Below are positions 1 through 10,178 of a DNA stretch of 64,000 nucleotides, in pieces (position 1 is the stretch's first letter; each line of letters opens with the position of its first letter). The notes beneath the pieces are model-generated. The model had not been told where the DNA came from. It saw nothing but the letters and a program-made list of their open reading frames with translations, and searched no databases. Made by a program: the position numbers and the translations under genes. The stretch lies in NCBI RefSeq assembly GCF_000695095.2, contig NZ_CP011454.1, forward strand, positions 2,914,001-2,978,000, given 5' to 3'. The stretch is from Gemmatimonas phototrophica (GTDB taxonomy: Bacteria > Gemmatimonadota > Gemmatimonadetes > Gemmatimonadales > Gemmatimonadaceae).

Positions 1-2
1 GC

Positions 3-425
3 GATGCCCCGCAGTCTGTGCTTGAGGCCGTGGAGCGCGCGCAGGCACTGTACAGCGACGCGTTGCGCATTCTGCCGTCGGCGTACGCGTCGTCCAAGGA
101 ATCGGAGTTCCCCGATCCCGATACGGCGTGGTCGTATCTCAAGGCCCTCGGCGAAGTGGGTCGGCGGCGTCAGGATCGTGCCCTGGGACGTCCGCTCGGT
201 GAAGTGTTCGCGGATCTCGGCGTAGACTACTCGCCGGGCCCCAGCGACCCGACGCGCAAGACGCCGTACCTCTTCCGGGAAGGGGACCGCGAGGTGGAGT
301 GCGCCGATCAGCTGCGGAAGGGGAGCAACCCCGTGACGTGCCTGCGCATCTACTTCGCCAGCACGGAAGACGGTGGATTCGTCATCGGACACGTGGGCCG
401 TCAGATCGACGTACTCGGGAAGTAA
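3..425 (+). CDS. C-terminal part of an unrecognised protein (5' end outside window)
   Basis: The reading frame is open from the left edge to a TAA at 423-425, so this is the 3' part of a longer gene; a GTG at 18 is only an internal codon. The visible ~140 residues are charged, with no signal peptide or membrane segment. Two cysteines flank a short stretch (CADQLRKGSNPVTC) followed by a beta-rich tail (LRIYFAS, GFVIGHVG). I do not recognise a family. The gene converges on prfC, and a long palindrome separates the two 3' ends. That this frame is coding is inferred from its length and edge-to-stop continuity. Confidence 0.55.
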   Translation, partial: DAPQSVLEAVERAQALYSDALRILPSAYASSKESEFPDPDTAWSYLKALGEVGRRRQDRALGRPLGEVFADLGVDYSPGPSDPTRKTPYLFREGDREVECADQLRKGSNPVTCLRIYFASTEDGGFVIGHVGRQIDVLGK

Positions 426-463
426 TGTCGGTGTAGCATCGAAACACCCACGACCCAAAACCC

Positions 464-505
464 AAACCCACGACTCAGAACTGATCAGTTCTGGGTCGTG
501 GGTTT
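464..505. terminator. 42-bp near-perfect palindrome between convergent genes
   Basis: Two 19-base arms (464-482 and 487-505) pair at 18 of 19 positions around a GATC centre. The flanks continue with weaker complementarity (AACACC at the left, GGTGTT at the right). It lies between the stop of the unknown gene (425) and the stop of prfC (532), so it could stop transcription from both sides. There is no clear T-tract next to the stem. The right arm is closely related to one at 29503-29524, so this is also a dispersed repeat. Confidence 0.6.
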
Positions 506-531
506 AGGTTTACGGTGTTGAGTTTTTGCTG

Positions 532-2166
<1,635 letters not shown>

Positions 2167-2171
2167 GCCAT

Positions 2172-2177
2172 AAAATA
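2172..2177 (-). promoter_or_regulatory. Candidate -10 box (TATTTT) 5 nt before prfC ATG
   Basis: On the minus strand TATTTT sits 5 nt upstream of the ATG at 2166 and no Shine-Dalgarno is present. That geometry fits a TANNNT -10 element driving a leaderless mRNA. No convincing -35 was found, so it is tentative. Confidence 0.3.
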
Positions 2178-2197
2178 GCAGCATGGCTACAGAGAAT

Positions 2198-2223
2198 GGG
2201 GGGCGTCGCTGGCGACGCCCCCC
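2198..2223 (-). terminator. GC-rich hairpin after glmS
   Basis: A perfect 11-bp stem (2198-2208 with 2213-2223, GGGGGGCGTCG) with a CTGG loop starts 7 nt beyond the glmS stop and ends upstream of prfC. No T-run follows, so it would be a non-canonical terminator or an attenuating structure. Confidence 0.6.
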
Positions 2224-2229
2224 GGGGTG

Positions 2230-4056
2230 CTACTCTACCGTCACCGATTTTGCCAGGTTACGGGGCTGGTCCACATTACAGGCCCGCTTGACGGCGATGT
2301 AATACGCCAGCAGCTGCAGAGGCACGCTGGCCAGAATGGGGGTCAGCAGATCGACCGTTTCGGGAATGCGGAACTCATAATCGATCTTGCCGGCAAGGCT
2401 GGGTTCTTCGCGCGTGGTAATGGCAATCACCTTCCCCTTCCGCGCTTTCACTTCCTGAATGTTCGACGTGATCTTGTCGAACACCGAGTCGTGCGGGGCG
2501 ATGCACACCACCGGCATCATCTCGTCGATGAGCGCGATAGGGCCGTGCTTCATCTCGGCTGCCGGGTACCCTTCGGCGTGGATATACGAAATTTCCTTCA
2601 GCTTGAGAGCGCCCTCGAGCGCGGCCGGGAAATTGTATCCACGGCCAAGATACAGGAAGTTCGAGGCGCGCTTGAACTCCTCGGCCAGCGCCTCGATCTC
2701 GTCGGCCCGATCCAGAATGCTCTGGATCTGCGCCGGCAGATCGGCCAGCGCCTGGGCAATCTCGCGACCTCGCGCAACACTCAAATCACGCAGACGCGCC
2801 AGCTTGAGCGTGAACAGGGCGAGCGCCACCACCTGACTGGTGAACGCCTTCGTGGAAGCCACGCCAATTTCCGGACCGGCATGCAGGTAGATGCCGCCAT
2901 CATCCTCACGGGCGATGGTGGACCCCACCACGTTCACCAGCCCCAGCGTGCGTGCCCCGCGACGCTTGGCCTCGCGCATGGCCGCGAGCGTGTCGGCCGT
3001 TTCACCAGACTGCGAGATCACGATACACAGCGTGCGCGGCGTGACGATCGGATTGCGGTAGCGGAACTCCGAGGCGTACTCCACTTCCACCGGAATGCGA
3101 CACAGCTCTTCGATCATCATTTCGCCGATCAGCGCGGAGTGCCAGCTGGTGCCGCACGCCGTGATGATGATGTTGTCCACCGCCAGCAGGTCGTCCTTGG
3201 AAATATTCAAGCCACCCAGCTTGGAGAAGCCTTCTTCCAAGATGAGACGCCCGCGCATGGTGTTCTCCACCGTGGTGGGCTGCTCGAAGATCTCCTTGAG
3301 CATGAAGTGGGGATAACCGCCGCGTTCGATCTGCGCCAGGTCCCACTCGATGCGCGTGACAGGCTTTTCGCGAATCGTGGCGTCGAGATCCAGCACCTTG
3401 TAGCCATCACGGGTCACGACGGCGATATCGCCATCGTCGAGATAGACCACGTGCCGGGTATGGGCCAGAATCGCCGAGGCATCAGAGGCGATGAAAAATT
3501 CGTCCTCGCCGATCCCGACGAGCAGCGGGCTGCCTTTGCGGGCCGCAACAATCTTGTCCTTCTCGTCGCTCGTGATGACCGCCATGCCGTACGTGCCGTC
3601 TACCTGACTGAGCGCTTCGATGACGGCGGCTTCGAGGTTGCCGGCATACGTGGCTTCAATGAGATGGGCGAGCACTTCGGTATCCGTATCCGACTTGAAT
3701 ACGTACCCGCGTGCCTCAAGCCCCGCCTTGAGCACCGTGGCGTTCTCGATGATCCCGTTGTGGACCACGGCGATCTTGCCATTCTGGCTGACGTGCGGGT
3801 GCGCATTGGCCTCGGTTGGCGGACCGTGGGTGGCCCACCGCGTGTGGGCAATACCCATTGTTCCCTGCGGCGGATTGGCCGCAATGGCTGACTCGAGACG
3901 CGAGATCTTTCCGGCCGCCCGGCGCGTTTCCACGCCCTTGCCATTCATGATCGCCACACCAGCCGAGTCATAGCCCCGGTACTCGAGGCGCTTGAGCCCC
4001 TCGATGAGCATCGGGGTGGCGATCCGGTTACCGACGTAGCCTACGATTCCACACAT
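2230..4056 (-). CDS. glmS: Glutamine--fructose-6-phosphate aminotransferase (isomerizing)
   Basis: GlmS makes glucosamine-6-phosphate from fructose-6-phosphate and glutamine, the entry step to UDP-GlcNAc for peptidoglycan. It starts MCGIVGYVGN, so Cys2 is the N-terminal nucleophile of the class II glutaminase domain. EYRGYDSAGVA and AHTRWATHG are the usual glutaminase motifs. Two SIS domains follow, with SQSGETADT and the C-terminal PRNLAKSVTVE. At 608 aa it has the normal full length. It lies 31 bp downstream of glmM on the same strand, so glmM-glmS probably form an operon for consecutive amino-sugar steps. No ribozyme-like leader is visible in the short glmM-glmS gap. Confidence 0.97.
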   Translation of the reverse strand: MCGIVGYVGNRIATPMLIEGLKRLEYRGYDSAGVAIMNGKGVETRRAAGKISRLESAIAANPPQGTMGIAHTRWATHGPPTEANAHPHVSQNGKIAVVHNGIIENATVLKAGLEARGYVFKSDTDTEVLAHLIEATYAGNLEAAVIEALSQVDGTYGMAVITSDEKDKIVAARKGSPLLVGIGEDEFFIASDASAILAHTRHVVYLDDGDIAVVTRDGYKVLDLDATIREKPVTRIEWDLAQIERGGYPHFMLKEIFEQPTTVENTMRGRLILEEGFSKLGGLNISKDDLLAVDNIIITACGTSWHSALIGEMMIEELCRIPVEVEYASEFRYRNPIVTPRTLCIVISQSGETADTLAAMREAKRRGARTLGLVNVVGSTIAREDDGGIYLHAGPEIGVASTKAFTSQVVALALFTLKLARLRDLSVARGREIAQALADLPAQIQSILDRADEIEALAEEFKRASNFLYLGRGYNFPAALEGALKLKEISYIHAEGYPAAEMKHGPIALIDEMMPVVCIAPHDSVFDKITSNIQEVKARKGKVIAITTREEPSLAGKIDYEFRIPETVDLLTPILASVPLQLLAYYIAVKRACNVDQPRNLAKSVTVE

Positions 4057-4087
4057 GGGATTTCAGGTCAGGGGAAAACGATCAGAC

Positions 4088-5452
4088 TCAAACAAGGGCC
4101 GCGAGTGGTTCGCGCGCTTGGGTGATGAGTTGGCGCGCCTCAGCATCTGAGGGGGCCTCTGCAATGACGCGCACAATGGGCTCCGTGCCAGACGGACGCA
4201 GATGCACCCACCGGTCGGGCCAATCGAGGCGCAAACCGTCCTGCGTATCGGCGCTGGCGTCGGGGAACGCTGCACGGAGCGCCTCGTACACCGCATCCAA
4301 CGGGGCGTCGGGGCGATCCAACTTGTCCTTCACGATGACATAACGTGGCTTCGCGGCCACCAGTGCCGAGAGCGGGCGCCCTTCTTCAACCATCAACTGC
4401 AGCATGAGAGCGGCACCAACGGGCGCGTCGCGACCAAGATGCATCTCGGGAAGAATGACCCCACCGTTGCCTTCGCCACCGATGGTTGCGCCCGCGTCGC
4501 GCATGGTGAGCGCCACGTTGACTTCACCCACCTTGGCGAACTGGAATGGCACGCCGAACTCCGCCGCCACATCGGACACCACTTTGCTGGTAGACAGATT
4601 GGTGACCACCGGACCACGGCGATGCTTCAGCACAGTACGTGCCGCGAACGCCAGCGTGTAGTCTTCGCCCGGTGCGACACCGTCATCGAGGACGAGCGCC
4701 AGTCGATCCACATCAGGATCGGTGGCCAACCCGATATCGGCCTTGGTCGCGCGCACCAGCGCAGCGAGTTCGCCCAGATTCTCCGCGACGGGCTCCGGCG
4801 GACGGTGAAACTTGCCATCAGGTTCCATGTTGATGGCATACACTTCACAGCCAAGTTCGGTGAGCAGCTGCGGCATGATGACGCTGCCCGCGCCGTGACA
4901 GCAGTCCAGCGCCACGCGGAAACGACGGGCGCGGATGGCGTCCACATCGAGCCAGGGCAAGGCCAGCACTTGTGCCAGATGGCGCGCGACCGCCTCGGCA
5001 TCCACTTCAATGGTACCGAGCTGATCCCAGGTAGCGCGCGGAATTCCCGTCTCCAGCAAGCCGCGCATCTCCGCGCCCTCGGCGGCGGAGAGGAACAGCC
5101 CCGACGGTCCAATGAACTTGAGCGCGTTCCACTCGATCGGATTGTGGCTCGCCGTTATGCCCAGACCGCCGGCGGCGTGGTGGTGCTCCACCGCCAGCTG
5201 GATCGTTGGCGTGGGGGCCATGCCGATGTCGATCACCGTGCACCCAACGGATTCCAGTGCGCCATGTACGATGCGGGTGAACATTGGGCCGGAGACACGA
5301 CTGTCCCGCCCCACCACCACTCGGCGGTTCCCGTCGCGTGACGCCCAGGCGCCAAAGGCCGCCGCATACGTGGCAATGACTTCCGGCGTCAGCGCCTCGC
5401 CTACGCGGCCGCGGACGCCGGACACACTGACCATCAACCCATCAAATCCCAT
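4088..5452 (-). CDS. glmM: Phosphoglucosamine mutase / phosphomannomutase family
   Basis: An alpha-D-phosphohexomutase family enzyme. Next to glmS it most likely converts glucosamine-6-phosphate to glucosamine-1-phosphate. The active-site phosphoserine loop TASHNP is at ~residues 100-105 (Ser102), the metal loop is DPDVDRLAL, and the C-terminal phosphate-binding loop is RPSGTEPIVRV. I chose the ATG at 5452 because GAGGAG lies 5 nt upstream; ten extra N-terminal codons in the longer frame precede it. At 454 aa it fits the family. A phosphomannomutase or phosphoglucomutase role cannot be excluded from sequence alone, but glmS linkage favours GlmM. Confidence 0.87.
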   Translation of the reverse strand: MGFDGLMVSVSGVRGRVGEALTPEVIATYAAAFGAWASRDGNRRVVVGRDSRVSGPMFTRIVHGALESVGCTVIDIGMAPTPTIQLAVEHHHAAGGLGITASHNPIEWNALKFIGPSGLFLSAAEGAEMRGLLETGIPRATWDQLGTIEVDAEAVARHLAQVLALPWLDVDAIRARRFRVALDCCHGAGSVIMPQLLTELGCEVYAINMEPDGKFHRPPEPVAENLGELAALVRATKADIGLATDPDVDRLALVLDDGVAPGEDYTLAFAARTVLKHRRGPVVTNLSTSKVVSDVAAEFGVPFQFAKVGEVNVALTMRDAGATIGGEGNGGVILPEMHLGRDAPVGAALMLQLMVEEGRPLSALVAAKPRYVIVKDKLDRPDAPLDAVYEALRAAFPDASADTQDGLRLDWPDRWVHLRPSGTEPIVRVIAEAPSDAEARQLITQAREPLAALV

Positions 5453-5676
5453 GGTGCTCCTCGAGTGAACCCGGCGGGCCATTCCCCGCTCACCTATTAC
5501 TTGCCTGCAACTTGTGGAAAGCTAGACACGTTACACCCCGGGAACCAACCGTTTCAGTACGGTTCGCCCCGCGGAGTACGACGGCTCCCATTCTGCTGTA
5601 AGACGACGAGGGACCGAAGGCGTTACGGTCATGGCCCGGGTACGCACGCGGGTACGCACGTTGGCAGGTCCAGCAT

Positions 5677-5682
5677 TATCCT
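5677..5682 (+). promoter_or_regulatory. Candidate -10 box (TATCCT) 7 nt before ATG 5690
   Basis: TATCCT ends 7 nt before the ATG of the AMP-binding-like gene and there is no Shine-Dalgarno. The same TANNNT-N7-ATG spacing occurs before purD and guaB in this window. Confidence 0.35.
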
Positions 5683-5689
5683 CCACCGC

Positions 5690-6496
5690 ATGGACCCCTT
5701 GGCGCTTCTCCCCTATGCACTGGCCGCCGGCGGTGGCCGCGTTGGCCCGTACGAGACCACAACACTGGTGGCCGCGGGACTCACCCTGCTGCAGCGGTGT
5801 GCGCCACTGGTTCGGGCGTTGAGCGGGAAACGCGCCGGCGTGTTGCTGCCTGATGGTCCGGAATGGATCGTGGCTCTGGCCGCGTCTGAAGGCCGCGGGG
5901 CGGTGGTGCTTGATCCGCTGGTGCTTCGCGACGATCTGGTGACGCACATCACCAACTATCGGATTGGGGCCATCTTCACGAAGAGCGCGCTGGCGGAACG
6001 ACTTCCCGTGGGGATCCCTCACGTTCTGCTGGACGAGGCACCAACGCGTGTGCACGTGATTGCGGGCGACCGTACCACCACCATCGATCTGGGCAGTCAC
6101 TTTGGGCTGGATCTCGCGGGGGACTCCTCCGTGGACGGTGCAAATGAGGAGTGCCTGCTATACGCCGCATCCGGCACGGCGATCACGCATTGGCAACTGC
6201 TGGCGGACGCGCGTCGCTGCATGGAGCTCCACCAGTTCACGCCGGTGGACTGCACACTGACCCTTGCCCCCCTCAGCGACCTCGACACCTTACCGTGCGG
6301 TGTGCTGGCGCCGTTGCTGGCTGGCGGGCGACTGCATCTTTCGCCAGCAGCGGTCAGCTCTTCAACGGCCCTGATGGATTTTCATCCTCCGCTCACGATG
6401 ATCGTTGGCCATGAGGCCGCGCTTGATGCCGTCCGCCACGTCGACGCGCTCTCGTCGGGGCAGATCGAGACCATCATGCTCACGCCACGATCTTGA
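5690..6496 (+). CDS. Truncated AMP-binding (acyl-CoA synthetase-like) protein, probably non-catalytic
   Basis: The 268-aa product matches the N-terminal subdomain of adenylate-forming enzymes. KRAGVLLPDGPEWIVALAA (~residues 47-65) resembles the early motif of acyl-CoA ligases, and LLYAASGTAITHWQLLADAR (~156-175) aligns with the region around motif A3. The nucleotide-binding loop normally written TSGTTGxPKG is shortened to SGTA, which would remove ATP binding. Translation ends where the next core motif (SGGAP-like) would begin, so the rest of the adenylation domain and the C-terminal domain are absent. The 3' end overlaps the convergent response-regulator gene by 17 nt. The start at 5690 is preferred over a 75-codon upstream extension of unlikely composition. 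It could be a pseudogene or a binding-only protein. Confidence 0.6.
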   Translation: MDPLALLPYALAAGGGRVGPYETTTLVAAGLTLLQRCAPLVRALSGKRAGVLLPDGPEWIVALAASEGRGAVVLDPLVLRDDLVTHITNYRIGAIFTKSALAERLPVGIPHVLLDEAPTRVHVIAGDRTTTIDLGSHFGLDLAGDSSVDGANEECLLYAASGTAITHWQLLADARRCMELHQFTPVDCTLTLAPLSDLDTLPCGVLAPLLAGGRLHLSPAAVSSSTALMDFHPPLTMIVGHEAALDAVRHVDALSSGQIETIMLTPRS

Positions 6497-7562
6497 GCGT
6501 CACCTGACGTTGCACGCGCCAGTCCGGGCGCGGAATGGCCTTGGTGAGCAAGGCCCGCTCAAAGGCGTCCACACATTGCGGGTCAAACTGGGTCCCGGCG
6601 CAACGCCGGAGTTCAGCCATGGCATCATCCACCGCCATGCCATCTCGATACGGCCGCCCGCTGGTCATGGCATCGAAGGAGTCAGCAACCGCAGTAATGC
6701 GTGCGGCCAGCGGAATGTCGTTACCAGCCAGGCGGTCGGGCGTACCGTGACCGTCAAACCGCTCATGATGTGAGCGCACCACGGCCAGTGCGACCGGCAT
6801 ATCGCGCAACAGGGGGGCCAGTAATCGCCACCCGATCACCGGATGCTCCATCACGTGCGCATACTCCGCATCGGTGAGCGGTCCTTCCTTGTTCAGCACC
6901 GATTCGCGCACGCCGATTTTTCCGATGTCGTGCAGTCGGCTGCCCAGCTCCAGCTGATCCATGAGTTCCAGGGGCGCGTGCAGTTCCCGCGCGACCGCCA
7001 TCGCATAGCGCGACACGCGGGTGGAATGTCCCCAGGTGTAGCTGTCCTTGATTTCCAGCGCTTCGGCCAATGACTGCAAAGAGGCGAGGAACAGCTCTTC
7101 ATATTTGCGGGACTGCTGCGCTACCCGGCTTTCGAGATGGGCGCGGTGGGCCGCGTTGTCGAGCATGAGCCGACGCTTCTCGAGGGCCTGCAGAACGCGC
7201 GCGCGCACCTCCTCCGTAGAGAAGGGCTTGGTGAGATAGTCCAATGCACCACCGTCGAGGCAGCGCACCGCCAGATTCACATCCGAGACGGCCGTGATGA
7301 TCACGACGGCTGTTTGCGGCCATCGCTGTTGCACAATGCGCAGCAACTCCGCCCCGTCGAGCGCCGGCATGTGAAAATCCGACAGCACCAACGGGAACGT
7401 CTCCGCCTCCAGCGCCGCAACCGCTTCAGCACCGCAGGCCGCCTGCCGGCAGTCGAAACCCTCCGCCGTCATCAGACGGCAGAGGACGGTCCGCATGGCG
7501 GGTTCGTCGTCAACGATGAGGCAGCGACGAGCGTCACCCGCCAGTGCGTGCTGAAGACGCAC
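6480..7562 (-). CDS. Response regulator with HD-GYP phosphodiesterase domain
   Basis: An N-terminal REC domain (CLIVDDEP acidic pocket, LSDFHMPALDG with the phospho-acceptor Asp, and a conserved Lys in LTKPFS) precedes a C-terminal HD-GYP domain. HD-GYP motifs seen are SRLHDIGKIGV, SHHERFDGHGTPDRL and ADSFDAMTSGRPYR. This family hydrolyses cyclic di-GMP, so the product probably turns a phosphorelay signal into lower c-di-GMP. No partner kinase is adjacent. The start is uncertain: GTG 7562 gives 360 aa, while GTG 7586 or TTG 7655 would add residues that do not look conserved. It is divergent from the cystathionine gene at 7738. Confidence 0.88.
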   Translation of the reverse strand: MRLQHALAGDARRCLIVDDEPAMRTVLCRLMTAEGFDCRQAACGAEAVAALEAETFPLVLSDFHMPALDGAELLRIVQQRWPQTAVVIITAVSDVNLAVRCLDGGALDYLTKPFSTEEVRARVLQALEKRRLMLDNAAHRAHLESRVAQQSRKYEELFLASLQSLAEALEIKDSYTWGHSTRVSRYAMAVARELHAPLELMDQLELGSRLHDIGKIGVRESVLNKEGPLTDAEYAHVMEHPVIGWRLLAPLLRDMPVALAVVRSHHERFDGHGTPDRLAGNDIPLAARITAVADSFDAMTSGRPYRDGMAVDDAMAELRRCAGTQFDPQCVDAFERALLTKAIPRPDWRVQRQVTLKIVA

Positions 7563-7737
7563 GTCAGGCCGCCGGCTTGGGATCACGTGGAAGCACAGGC
7601 CACTGAACCAACGGAGGCTGTGCCCCCAAAGGGGCCGGACGGTCGCGCCGGGCAAAGTGGCGACCGGTCACGCCTCGCCCGCGCTGCGCTGCCGCGCTAG
7701 CTTCCCGCTGCATCTCCCCTCGGATAACCCGGAGCCC

Positions 7738-8907
7738 ATGACTCGCATTTACGACGAAGATCTCGCCGGTGGTCTGTCCACTCGCGCCATTCACGCCGGC
7801 CAGCGCCCCGACCCGGTGTCGGGCGCCATCATGACGCCGTTGTACCTCACCTCCACCTACGTGCAGGAGAGTATTGGCGTCAACAAGGGGTACGAATACG
7901 CCCGGGGCAAGAATCCCACGCGGCAGGCGCTGGAGCGTAACGTCGCCATCCTCGAGGGCGGCACGCATGGCTTCGCGTTCGGCAGTGGCATGGGATGCCT
8001 CGACTCGATCATGAAGCTGTTCCGTGCCGGCGACCACATCGTGTGCGCCGAAAACGTCTACGGCGGCACTTTCCGGCTGTTCGATCGAATTCTGCAGCAT
8101 ATGGGACTGTCCTTCACGTATGTGGATACCGGCGATCCGCAGCGCGTGGAAGAAGCCATGACGGCCTCAACACGTGCCCTGCTGGTGGAGACGCCCACGA
8201 ACCCGCTCATGCGGCTCACCGACCTGCGAGCCATGAGCGACGTCGCCAAGCGACACCAGGCGTTGCTGATCGTCGACAACACGTTTGCCACGCCGATCTA
8301 CCAGCGGCCGCTCGAAATGGGAGCGGATATCGTCTGGCATTCGACCACGAAGTACATCAACGGTCACTCTGATATGATCGGCGGCCTCGCAGTGGTTCTT
8401 GAGGACGACCTCGCCGACCGCCTGCAGTTCATTCTGAACGCGGCCGGCGCCGTTCCGGGCCCCTTCGACGCCTGGCTGGCGCTGCGGGGGACGAAAACGT
8501 TGCCGCTGCGTATGAAGCAGCACGATCTCAATGGCCGGGCGGTCGCGGAGTACCTCGTGAATCGTCTTGGTCCGGAGCGTGTGATTTATCCCGGCCTCAC
8601 CACCCACCCGCAACACGAGCTCGCCAAGCGCCAGATGTCGGCCTTTGGCGGCATGATGACACTGGAACTGGGCTCAAAGGACAACGCCCGGCAGTTTCTG
8701 GAGAAGGTCCGGGTGTTCTCCCTTGCCGAGTCACTGGGCGGGGTGGAAAGCCTCACCAATCACCCCTATACCATGACGCACGGCTCGGTCCCAGCCGACG
8801 TGAAGGACGCCATGGGGCTCACGGAAGGGATGGTTCGCCTGAGCTGCGGCATTGAGGACGTCGAGGACCTCATTGAGGATCTGGAGCAGGCGTTGGTGGG
8901 GATTTGA
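7738..8907 (+). CDS. Cystathionine gamma-lyase / gamma-synthase family PLP enzyme
   Basis: A 389-aa Cys/Met-metabolism PLP-dependent enzyme of trans-sulfuration or methionine biosynthesis. Family hallmarks are AIHAGQRPDP near the N-terminus, the YxR-type phosphate site EYARGKNPTRQALE, VDNTFATPIYQRPL, and the PLP lysine in WHSTTKYINGHSD. The C-terminal SLGGVESLTNHPYTMTH fits the same fold. The ATG at 7738 is preferred because GGAG lies 4 nt upstream; longer forms begin in non-conserved sequence. Members of this family differ in substrate by few residues, so I do not choose between cystathionine synthase, lyase and O-acyl-homoserine sulfhydrylase. Confidence 0.9.
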   Translation: MTRIYDEDLAGGLSTRAIHAGQRPDPVSGAIMTPLYLTSTYVQESIGVNKGYEYARGKNPTRQALERNVAILEGGTHGFAFGSGMGCLDSIMKLFRAGDHIVCAENVYGGTFRLFDRILQHMGLSFTYVDTGDPQRVEEAMTASTRALLVETPTNPLMRLTDLRAMSDVAKRHQALLIVDNTFATPIYQRPLEMGADIVWHSTTKYINGHSDMIGGLAVVLEDDLADRLQFILNAAGAVPGPFDAWLALRGTKTLPLRMKQHDLNGRAVAEYLVNRLGPERVIYPGLTTHPQHELAKRQMSAFGGMMTLELGSKDNARQFLEKVRVFSLAESLGGVESLTNHPYTMTHGSVPADVKDAMGLTEGMVRLSCGIEDVEDLIEDLEQALVGI

Positions 8908-9052
8908 GAAAACTGAGTACTGAGAACTCGAACTGACGACTGAGAACTCAGACTGACCACTGAGAACTCCCCGAAAATCACGCGATGCCGGGGAGTTTTC
9001 AGTGGTCAGTACGAGTTTTGAGTTCTGAGTTTGCGTTTTCAGTGGTCAGTTC
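8908..9052. repeat. Long imperfect palindrome built from ACTGAGAACTC-like units
   Basis: The core arms 8952-8972 and 8990-9010 pair at 20 of 21 positions (ACTGACCACTGAGAACTCCCC with its complement). Outside them, repeats of TGAGAACTC on the left face TGAGTTCTGAG and TTTTGAG on the right. The 16-mer GTTTTCAGTGGTCAGT occurs twice in direct orientation (8995-9010 and 9035-9050). It lies between two same-strand genes and could act as a terminator for the cystathionine gene. It resembles the palindromes at 464, 13730 and 29488. Confidence 0.7.
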
Positions 9053-9086
9053 TTGCGGAACTGCAACCAAATTCTCTTCCGACCCG

Positions 9087-9092
9087 TACTGT
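9087..9092 (+). promoter_or_regulatory. Candidate -10 box (TACTGT) 5 nt before ATG 9098
   Basis: TACTGT precedes the ATG of the M48-like gene by 5 nt with no Shine-Dalgarno, another instance of the TANNNT-near-ATG pattern. The upstream palindrome would isolate this promoter from the preceding gene. Confidence 0.3.
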
Positions 9093-9097
9093 CCACC

Positions 9098-10177
9098 ATG
9101 GCCATCCAACTCACCCAGATCAGCTCGGTTACGTGGGAGCACCCCGCTGACCGGGCGGCCCTCCGGGCCCTCCGCGCGTTGCCAGGTTTTGACGAGGTGG
9201 TCCGCAAGATTGCCGGCGCCTTCGGCGAGCGCGGCGTGCGGAACCTGTTCCTCGGCGACGCGGTCCTCGTCGGCCCAACCCAGCGCCCCGCTCTGCACGC
9301 CCTGTATCAGGACGTGCTGCAGGCGCTTGACTGGCCGGCCGCCGGGCAGCCCGCCCCGCAGCTCTATGTGGCACAAACACCCATTGCCAACGCCGGGGCG
9401 GTCGGCTTTGACCAGCCCTTCATCGTGATCAGCTCGGGCACGCTCGAGTTGCTTGATCGCGAGGAACAGCGCTTCATTCTGGCGCAGCAGCTTGGTCACA
9501 TCATGACGGGGCGGACCACCTACCGCACCATTGCCCTCATCGTGCTTTTCTTCGGCATGAGTGCCCTGCCCCTTCTGGCCAGTATTGCCCTGCTGCCGTT
9601 TCAGCTGGCCCTGCTGGAGTGGTACCGCAAGTCGGAACTCAGCGCCGACCGTGCCGGGATGCTCGGCACGCAGGACCCACGCGCCAGTCTCATGACCTTC
9701 CTCAAGCTGGCAGGCGGCAAGGCCGAGGGCGACGCCATCGATCTGGATGCCTACCTCAAGCAGGCGGAAGACTACGAGATGGGCGGCAGCGCCTGGGACA
9801 GTGTGCTCAAGGCACTCAACACGGCGCTTCGCGAGCACCCGTTCCACACGGTGCGAGCGGGCGAACTCAATCGCTGGCAGCAGTCGGGGGCGTACGGCGC
9901 CATTCTGGGCGGTGACTACATCCGCCGCGGTAGCGAGGCCGAGCGGCCGTTCCGCGACGACCTGCGTGATGCCTCGGACTATTACAAGGAGCGGGCAAAG
10001 GAAGCGGCCGATGCCGTGGGTGGCGTAATCAACCGCGCTGCCGATGCCTTCCGCGATGCCTTCAAAGCCGCCGCGAGCATGGGCGATGCGGCGTCGCCGC
10101 CTCCGCCGCCTCCGCCGCCACCGAGTGACCCACCGGCACCGGACCGACCGGCACCGGATGCGCCGGCGGGTCCGTAG
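9098..10177 (+). CDS. M48-family membrane protease homologue lacking the HExxH zinc motif
   Basis: The 359-aa protein has the M48 layout: an N-terminal cytosolic part, a short helix with the zinc motif, a hydrophobic hairpin (~residues 141-172) and the ELSADRAG third-ligand motif (~180-187). The expected HELGH reads QQLGH (Gln130-Gln131-Leu-Gly-His134, bases 9485-9499), so the first zinc ligand and the catalytic Glu are both replaced. It is therefore probably not an active peptidase. The C-terminus carries an amphipathic Ala-rich stretch and a proline tract (nine consecutive Pro) ending in PAPDRP-type repeats. The ATG at 9098 begins the conserved region. It may be a scaffold or substrate-binding pseudo-protease. 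Confidence 0.82.
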   Translation: MAIQLTQISSVTWEHPADRAALRALRALPGFDEVVRKIAGAFGERGVRNLFLGDAVLVGPTQRPALHALYQDVLQALDWPAAGQPAPQLYVAQTPIANAGAVGFDQPFIVISSGTLELLDREEQRFILAQQLGHIMTGRTTYRTIALIVLFFGMSALPLLASIALLPFQLALLEWYRKSELSADRAGMLGTQDPRASLMTFLKLAGGKAEGDAIDLDAYLKQAEDYEMGGSAWDSVLKALNTALREHPFHTVRAGELNRWQQSGAYGAILGGDYIRRGSEAERPFRDDLRDASDYYKERAKEAADAVGGVINRAADAFRDAFKAAASMGDAASPPPPPPPPPSDPPAPDRPAPDAPAGP

Positions 10178-10178
10178 T

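Noticed and set aside
2227-3891. 554-aa plus-strand ORF opposite glmS
   Set aside because: It mirrors glmS exactly and is rich in His, Arg and Gln. GlmS has all catalytic motifs, so the antisense frame is a codon-bias artefact.
2227-4056. glmS ribozyme
   Set aside because: The leader between glmM and glmS is only 31 bp, too short for the ribozyme, and no typical core sequence is visible.
4202-5341. 379-aa plus-strand ORF opposite glmM
   Set aside because: Same reason; the mutase frame has TASHNP and the metal loop.
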